From Rotaria macrura (lineage: Eukaryota; Rotifera; Eurotatoria; Philodinida; Philodinidae): 64,000 bases of DNA. The position numbers and the translations under genes were made by a program. Below are positions 58,101 through 64,000 of the stretch, piece by piece (the stretch's first letter is position 1; each line of letters begins with the position of its first letter). The notes beneath the pieces are model-generated. The model was not told the origin of the DNA. It did no database searches and worked only from the letters and a program-made list of their open reading frames with translations. Location: NCBI GenBank assembly GCA_900239685.1, contig OENT01000070.1:1-64000 (forward strand). Direction: 5' to 3'.

Positions 58101-60057
58101 AGATTAGCGCCTGACTTCTTTCTGTCATAGACATACGAGCTATAGAAGATTGGCGTATTATTCTAGCAACGTGAATTTTTACTAAAGACAAAAGGCACAT
58201 AGACAATAAGATCGGGTAAAAATTTGCTGTATCTTAAATACGGATTTCGAAGTCAGGATTAAGAATATTGAGAGAAAATAATGTTCTAAACCAAAAGTTG
58301 TGCTAGCAATGTTAAGGTCTCATTGCGTCATGCACACAAGTCATCTTTCATTGAAACCATGCATGGAACATTGACAAAGTTTCTCGAACAGGTGCGATCA
58401 GACAAGTTCTGTGTTTTTGTGAAACTTTGCAACTAATACTTATCACATACTTGTTACAAGTGTCTACAACGTTGCGAAACTTGATATGATTCGAGTGAAA
58501 TCCGAATCGATGTCATGACCTACTCAAATATCAGAAAGTGTGTTGAACGAATCATTTTTAAATAATTTAAATGTCACTGAGTTAAAATAACAAATTGATT
58601 TTTGAAACTTCTTTCAATACGAATCAATTCATTTCTATTACTTTTTCTAAAGAAAATCGAAGATTACGGGTACTATATCACAGATCGATGGTTTCTAAAC
58701 CATTTCCTCTTGTGAAAAACGTACATGGTTAGCATCATAATACACTTAATCATTCTGAGACTATTCTTAAAGGGATTTTTAGCACTAAACACTGATTCAT
58801 GTACTTTATCCTATGATCACGAATGTCGCGTTACACTTGCACAAGATGTCAATTTTCTAGCTTGTCTTGAAATAATAATTTCATATCATCAAACCAATTT
58901 GACTTTCCTGTGCAACTTTACACTAATACTTTCAGTATTAAATCATCTTGTGAGAAATTTCTACCTTAAACTCTCAAATAAATCGTTTTCATTCATCATG
59001 ACATAGATTCAATCCTCTAAAATAAAGATTGACTCTTGATTCTCTTTGAAAATTGATTTTTTTCAATTCAAATATCAATAATTCTCATTCCTCAAGCTGA
59101 AATGCTACAACTCTACTATTGTTCAAAGCAAAAACCGAGTTGGCTGTTAATATTTTTAAATTTAAGCATAAACTAACCATCTTTATCTTTCATAATATTA
59201 CATTCAACAATATTTCCAAATCTTTGAAAATGTGATCTATGAGAAAAAAAGGAATTCAGTTTTACATACAAATTCATTCTTTTCATGCATACTTCAGATC
59301 GTCTTCTGTTATATCTTCTTTAATGCCTCCAACAAATATTTTCTTCACTGTTAGTTGTCCCTCTGGTTTCGATGCTTCATCACGAGGCATTGCACGTTTC
59401 GATTCTATTTTTCTACCATCGAGTGTGTGCGGTCGATGTTCCATAAACTGATCAACCATTGAGCGATCCTGGAAGCTGACAAAAGCGAAACCACGTGATC
59501 GACCTTCTCTATCACGCATAATAACACATTCAGTTATTTCGCCATATTTCGAACAGTATTCTCTAAAAATAACCATGAAAATTTAAACACCTAGCGTCAG
59601 CAAAAACCATACAAAATAAAAATCAAGTATATAATGTAATCGGTGCAAACATTTAAATGAAAATGATTTTCATGTGATCTACTGTTGAGCATTTTTCATA
59701 GTATTTTTTGCTGCTGGTCACTTAACACTTTGAAAGTCTAATCAGACAGTAGCTCAATATGTATTAAAATAAGTCTCTATTGATAACTGTTTTCCGTAGA
59801 ATATCAAAAAGAAATGTTTATGAACGAAAAGAGGGACCTATATTTTTCTCCTAATTATACTTCAACTCTTGCTTTCAAAACAAAAACATGATATAATCCT
59901 ATTTTATTCAACATTACTTTAATTTTTCATCTGTCGTTGTATAAGTTAAACCACCGATAAATAATTTTCGACGTTGTTCGGATGAAGACTTTCCATCGCG
60001 ATGAGATTCTAAGTTTTCAGTCGATTGAGATGGAACGACGGCTATTGATGATGCCAT
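55163..60057 (-). CDS. hnRNP A-like protein with two tandem two-RRM units (four RRMs when fully spliced)
   Basis: Nuclear RNA-binding protein of the hnRNP A/B type, acting in splicing and mRNA handling. Exons on the minus strand: 59918-60057, 59293-59562, 59178-59236, 57049-57511, 56921-56974, 56655-56848, 56406-56597, 55163-55518. All phases agree and total 1728 nt, or 575 aa. Unit 1 has KLFIGGLTY and RGFAFVSF, linker RPHTLDGRKIESKRAMPRDE, then KKIFVGGIKEDITEDDLK and RGFAFITF. Unit 2 has KLFIGGLSF and CFGFVTF, RPHILDGRQVDPKRAMPREE, then KKIFIGGIRDGLDEDKLR and RGFAFIEF. Asn/Tyr-rich tails follow each unit instead of an RGG tail. If the 74-bp intron at 56975-57048 is retained, translation stops at TAA (57045-57047), giving a normal 311-aa two-RRM protein. 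Unit 2 has no Met of its own before its first RRM, so it is unlikely to be separate unless an unseen first exon exists. Confidence 0.85.
56975..57048 (-). promoter_or_regulatory. Candidate stop/splice switch intron of the hnRNP gene
   Basis: A 74-bp intron, donor ATG|GTAAAA and acceptor AACTACTAG. The T of the donor GT is also the first base of the TAA that ends the two-RRM reading frame, so splicing and termination are mutually exclusive. Splicing makes TG|T (Cys) and continues into SISDEQHRKLFIGGLSF. The role as a switch is inferred from sequence only. Confidence 0.6.
57512..59177 (-). other. Long intron within the hnRNP gene
   Basis: A 1666-bp intron in unit 1, splitting RRM2 between its RNP2 and RNP1 strands. 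ORFs inside on + (57887-58114, 58725-59006) lack domains. It could conceal an alternative promoter, but I see no exon that would join unit 2 in phase. Confidence 0.6.
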
Positions 60058-63000
60058 ATACTCGAACTAAAGAATTCTGAACTCCTCCACAATTTCTAAT
60101 ACCAAAAAAAGAAAATCTGAAACAAAATAATAATAGTATATCGTGGTTTTCATCATGTGATAAACGGTTTAGTTATCTGTCAATGAGATGGACGGAAAAT
60201 AAACTAATCGGATACTTATCGATATTGACTCCTTTGCATTGAATGCTGTTGACCTTACTTGTTTTCTGGTTCGAAACTTTTACATATTTTTCAAATGAAT
60301 AGACTGCTTCTGATAGATTTGAATTATTAGATTATTTCATAGTTGTGAAAGATTTTGCTTTATTCTAAAAGATGACTAGATCGAGTAGTGACACTATGGC
60401 TTGTGGCGCATCAAAATGTTTATAATTTTATGCGTAGCTGCCATTCTGCCCCTAAAACGGATCAAGAAGTACTTCGTAATTTATTCGACGTTTTTTTTAG
60501 ATTTTTCACATTGTACTAAATCATAGTGTAGTGTAAGTCTGTACACAATGCAATGTTAAACTAAGCAGAAGAAATTGGAATGGCTGTTTTGTTCTCAATC
60601 GATTTAACTTTATGAATGAATGAAACTAGTTGTGACTTGTTAGCATGATTGTGACATAAACATATAAATCACGGAGTCAGATAGTTCGATCGACTTTAAC
60701 TTAAAAAGTTCTTTTTTACATTATCATGAGCACTGTTTCTCACATTCGAGATCAGTCATTGAACGAGAGTCCTGATGCGACAAAGAATGAAGGGAAATCA
60801 CGATGAAAGAATAATTTTCAATTATCGATATTTTATATTCTATTATATATTTCTCATTACGTGTATACTAGCAGGGGCTTCATGTCTGTTATAATAGTAA
60901 GAACCAACTCTTGTGATGGTCCTCATCTTGTTTATTTCTAAAATTTTCAATTTTCAAAAAGCGTCATAAATAGACGTTTTCTGAGTTTCTTATTATGGTA
61001 AATTTCATTATCGAACCTCTATCTATTGCAATTCTAAAGAGTGATTTTTGAAAAAAACATAGGAAATGATTGCAACATGAAAATCAGCCAAACTTGAAGG
61101 TAGTATTCTTCAATGCATACGTTTTATGTCTTTCTTCGATTTTCAAGATTTTACTGTTAGACAGGATGAATCTTCTTTCGATTATCCTGTTTACTTCAGC
61201 GAAATTGAATTTCCTACAAAGTTTCGAATCCTTGAATCGATTTGATCACGTTTCTGCTATATTCTGCAAATAAATATCAATATAACATGATGGCTAATTT
61301 AAATAAAATAATAAGAAACATCGAACGTTTATAATTACTTGAAATTCAATTTGTCGTTCGATCGAATCGCTATAGGCAGTGTCGCCTTTGCAATCTTTTT
61401 CTAAACTTGGTTCTTGATGACGTCATGTTCTTGTTACCATCAGAAGAAAAACCTTAAGTCAAGTTGACACTTTTTTCTTACTCCTTGTACATTTCGTTTG
61501 TTCAAAAAAGATTTGGTGGCTAATTTTTCCTGTATGTACACTATTGTTTTTATTTTTCAGTACCAAAATAAATCATTCGATGATAATTTCATTATAACAT
61601 ACATAATTATTATCTATTTCAATTTCGATCCAGATTTAACTTTTGCTTTTTTTTCAAAATTGTACATCTATTAATTATTCGTGTTGGACTGTTATATAAC
61701 TTTGAATAAGAATCAATTTGTGCACAGTAAACACCTTGAGACTTGATAAAATCATACTTTGCAGTTGTCAGTTTGATGTGACCACCAAATAAACGAAAGT
61801 CTTATCTATAACTTCATCATGAAAATGTAAACAAATCACATAGATATTTATAATAAGAGTTACACCAGTGAATTATTATTTTCTTCGACTGTTTGCCGTG
61901 TTGCTTTCAAGGATAAACTACGAATGTAAACATTCTTTACATCAGCTGTAAGTAAATATCTAGGTACACAAAAAGTGTATGATGTACTTATGAGAAAAAG
62001 TAAATAAAATTTTTCATCCACAGATATGAAACAGACAACGAACAGAATTTTTTCCGGTTGACATAACTAATAATTTGTTTATTTATTTTTATATCCATTA
62101 TCAATAACTGTGAAATTTTATTTTGTTACAGACTTAATACATAACGACATCTATTCATACTTCCATCGCGCATACACATATATGTATGTTTTGTAATGAA
62201 AATTGTATTTTCAGAAGATATGAAAGAATCGTTTTAGTACGAATATGTATATAAAAATATATATGAGTGCTAGTATTTTCTTTTAGAATTCTGAATAATG
62301 TTATTTCTCGATATTACGTTTTGTAAAAGTATATTCAATTGAAATGTCTAATATATCTTCGTTTTTGAGATTGAGATCCACTTAGACAAAGTAGTAAAAG
62401 TATCGCTTAGTAAAAAGTGACATAGATTTTTCTCACCCATGAATTTTTCAACATATTTACGTTATAATATCATTGAAACAAGCATCAATAATATCCGATT
62501 TGAATTTGGTTCGTATTGTATTTGATGACATAATAAAAGCTATAGTGAATGCGTGGAAAGTTATCAGACACACTTTCGAGCTAGATCATATAGGTAAACA
62601 TTGTAGAAACTTTACTTGGATATTACATCTTGCGGTATGAATGTAATCCAATTTACGCTTGACATGTTTCATGTGATTACAATGGACATGAACTATTCAC
62701 GATTCAAGAGGCGGTCAGATATTCCTAAGACAGACGAATTTGATATCTATTTCTGATGAATATCGGTTTTTATAATAGAGAAATATTAGATACGTTTTAC
62801 CTCTGAATTCGAGAGTCTGACAGAAAGAATGGAAGATCTTTATTTTTTATTCTGCTTAGAAATAATTCAGATATTTGAAGGTTTCTAAATCTGACAAAGA
62901 TACGATTTGAAGGTTGAAAATCAATATTATATTTGATGAATCATTCACTTAACTTTTCATGCGCAGCAAATCATTTGTTGGAACGCAAAATTCATTTTCT

Positions 63001-64000
63001 TCCGAATTATAACTAAGTCATATTCAATAAACATCGATATATGTTTTGATTAGATCATATAAAGTGATATCTTTTGTCATAGATCGAATTTTGTTTCTAT
63101 CAAAAATTTGTTGATTTCTTTGAAAGTTCTCTCTTTCTCTTTCATTATTCATATTCATGAATGAAGTCATTCGACAAAGTCATTTCACGGATTGCAAAAT
63201 TTATTCGAGTAAAATTTCTTGAAGAGATCTTCATTTATAACAAACTGTTTTATTTCATAAGTATAGAGCTCACATGTGGCTAGAGAGAGGAAAGGATACG
63301 TCGTATCCATGTGTCAGTCGGTTGGCATTTTAACAATACTTTTGACTGAAAACAATTTGTAAACTATGTCTCCGATATGTTACCAGAAATATTTGCTTAG
63401 AAAATATTTTTGTTTCTTGCAAGAATATATAAGTTTTGGGTTATATTGCAACTATTTTGCATATCATTTGATGAATTATCTACCTTTCAAACCAGTATCA
63501 GAGAATTAACGTGAAACTTCTTCGAATGCAGAACTTTAAAAGAATCTTTGTCTGTTTCATAGATGTATCAACCGATTGATATAACTTGTAATTGAAATTT
63601 TTCATGAAATTGAAATATATCTTTTTTTGACAGAACGGCGACACGACAGTATTTATTCCTGTCTATTTCAATCGTATCAACCGGTGTTTGTACACTGATT
63701 ATTCCATATCAAATTACCGATGTATTAAAATCTCAATGTTTAATAGATTTGTAATTAGATGCACGTTTTGTAACAAGGAAATTTTATTCGATAAGACTTT
63801 AACAAGCATGTCAGAAAGATGACTGCGTAATTCTATGTCATTGTCATTGTCAAAACATTGGATAGCCATACTGTGGATCAAAGAACATGTAAAATAGTGA
63901 ACTAAAAAACCAATGTACGTTCAAATAGGAAAAACAATATTTGATATGTTAAACGACGTGGTTCAATAGCAGATGTTGCTCGTAGATAAAAATCGAACCG
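60058..64000. other. 5' flank of the hnRNP gene and empty terminal region
   Basis: Nearly 4 kb of A+T-rich sequence. A pyrimidine-led acceptor on the minus strand (TTTGTTTCAG, near 60117) may close a 5'-UTR intron of the hnRNP gene. An ORF at 61070-61273 has no recognisable content. No transposon ends, RNA genes or exons were recognised. Confidence 0.45.

Noticed and set aside
1-64000. CRISPR arrays, bacterial-type operons, riboswitches, rRNA or tRNA genes
   Set aside because: No regularly spaced repeats with spacers, no ribosome-binding sites and no cloverleaf with matching arms was found by eye; tRNAs would need a scanner to exclude fully.
1-64000. LTR retroelements, endogenous viral sequences or Polintons
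   Set aside because: No reverse transcriptase, integrase, capsid or envelope-like reading frame and no long direct repeats were noticed on either strand.
63960-64000. T-arm-like GGTTCGA on the minus strand at the window edge
   Set aside because: Only a few bases fit and the adjoining sequence does not form the other arms of a tRNA.

Overview
This is a eukaryotic, A+T-rich window, almost certainly animal nuclear DNA. FAF2, a complete animal-type transhydrogenase (NNT), an hnRNP A-like protein, a Mab-21-like protein and a C2H2 zinc-finger protein all read in the standard code and are split by introns. Most introns are 50-75 bp with plain GT/AG ends, and a minority are 0.9-2.6 kb. Short introns, compact genes and many small DNA transposons fit a bdelloid rotifer (Rotaria/Adineta-like) best. 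That placement is inference from style, not a database match.

Layout. FAF2 (UBXD8) lies on + at 0.56-4.95 kb; its one long intron carries a fold-back MITE. From 5 to 18 kb I found no intact host gene. This stretch is a graveyard of DNA transposons: fold-back MITEs at 6.4, 16.5 and 17.55 kb, a palindromic CCGGT-rich island at 8.8 kb, a triplicated intron-bearing 81-bp unit at 9.5 kb, the 3' half of a Tc1/mariner element at 10.2-10.8 kb, and a complete 837-bp element with a FLYWCH zinc-finger ORF and an 8-bp target duplication at 12.1 kb. A four-exon gene on + (20.96-27.60 kb) encodes an 850-aa Mab-21/cGAS-like nucleotidyltransferase-fold protein with a predicted myristoylated, disordered N-terminus. 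On the minus strand come a Pro/Gln-rich protein (29.99-31.65 kb) and a small secreted double cysteine-knot protein with a polyglutamine tail (32.47-33.22 kb). A three-finger C2H2 gene follows on + (35.63-37.02 kb, 5' end not found). A 1865-bp hAT-type non-autonomous element (40.15-42.01 kb), with a second MITE nested inside it, separates this from three minus-strand genes: a single-exon type II membrane glycosyltransferase-like protein (42.36-43.25/43.38 kb), NNT (46.65-53.48 kb, 19 exons) and an hnRNP A-like gene (55.16-60.06 kb). From 60 to 64 kb I see nothing.

The genes do not form a pathway. FAF2 acts in ER-associated degradation, NNT makes NADPH in mitochondria, and the hnRNP and zinc-finger proteins handle RNA and DNA. 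The most unusual points are three. The hnRNP locus has two tandem two-RRM units joined by a 74-bp intron whose 5' splice site overlaps the stop codon of the first unit. The Mab-21/cGLR-like protein seems to have lost one catalytic acid and has a lipid-anchor-type N-terminus. The transposons include a tiny FLYWCH element and a MITE nested in a hAT element, each with recognisable target duplications.

Exon models were made by eye from splice signals and reading-frame continuity. Where the phases all agree and the summed CDS is a multiple of three, confidence is high.
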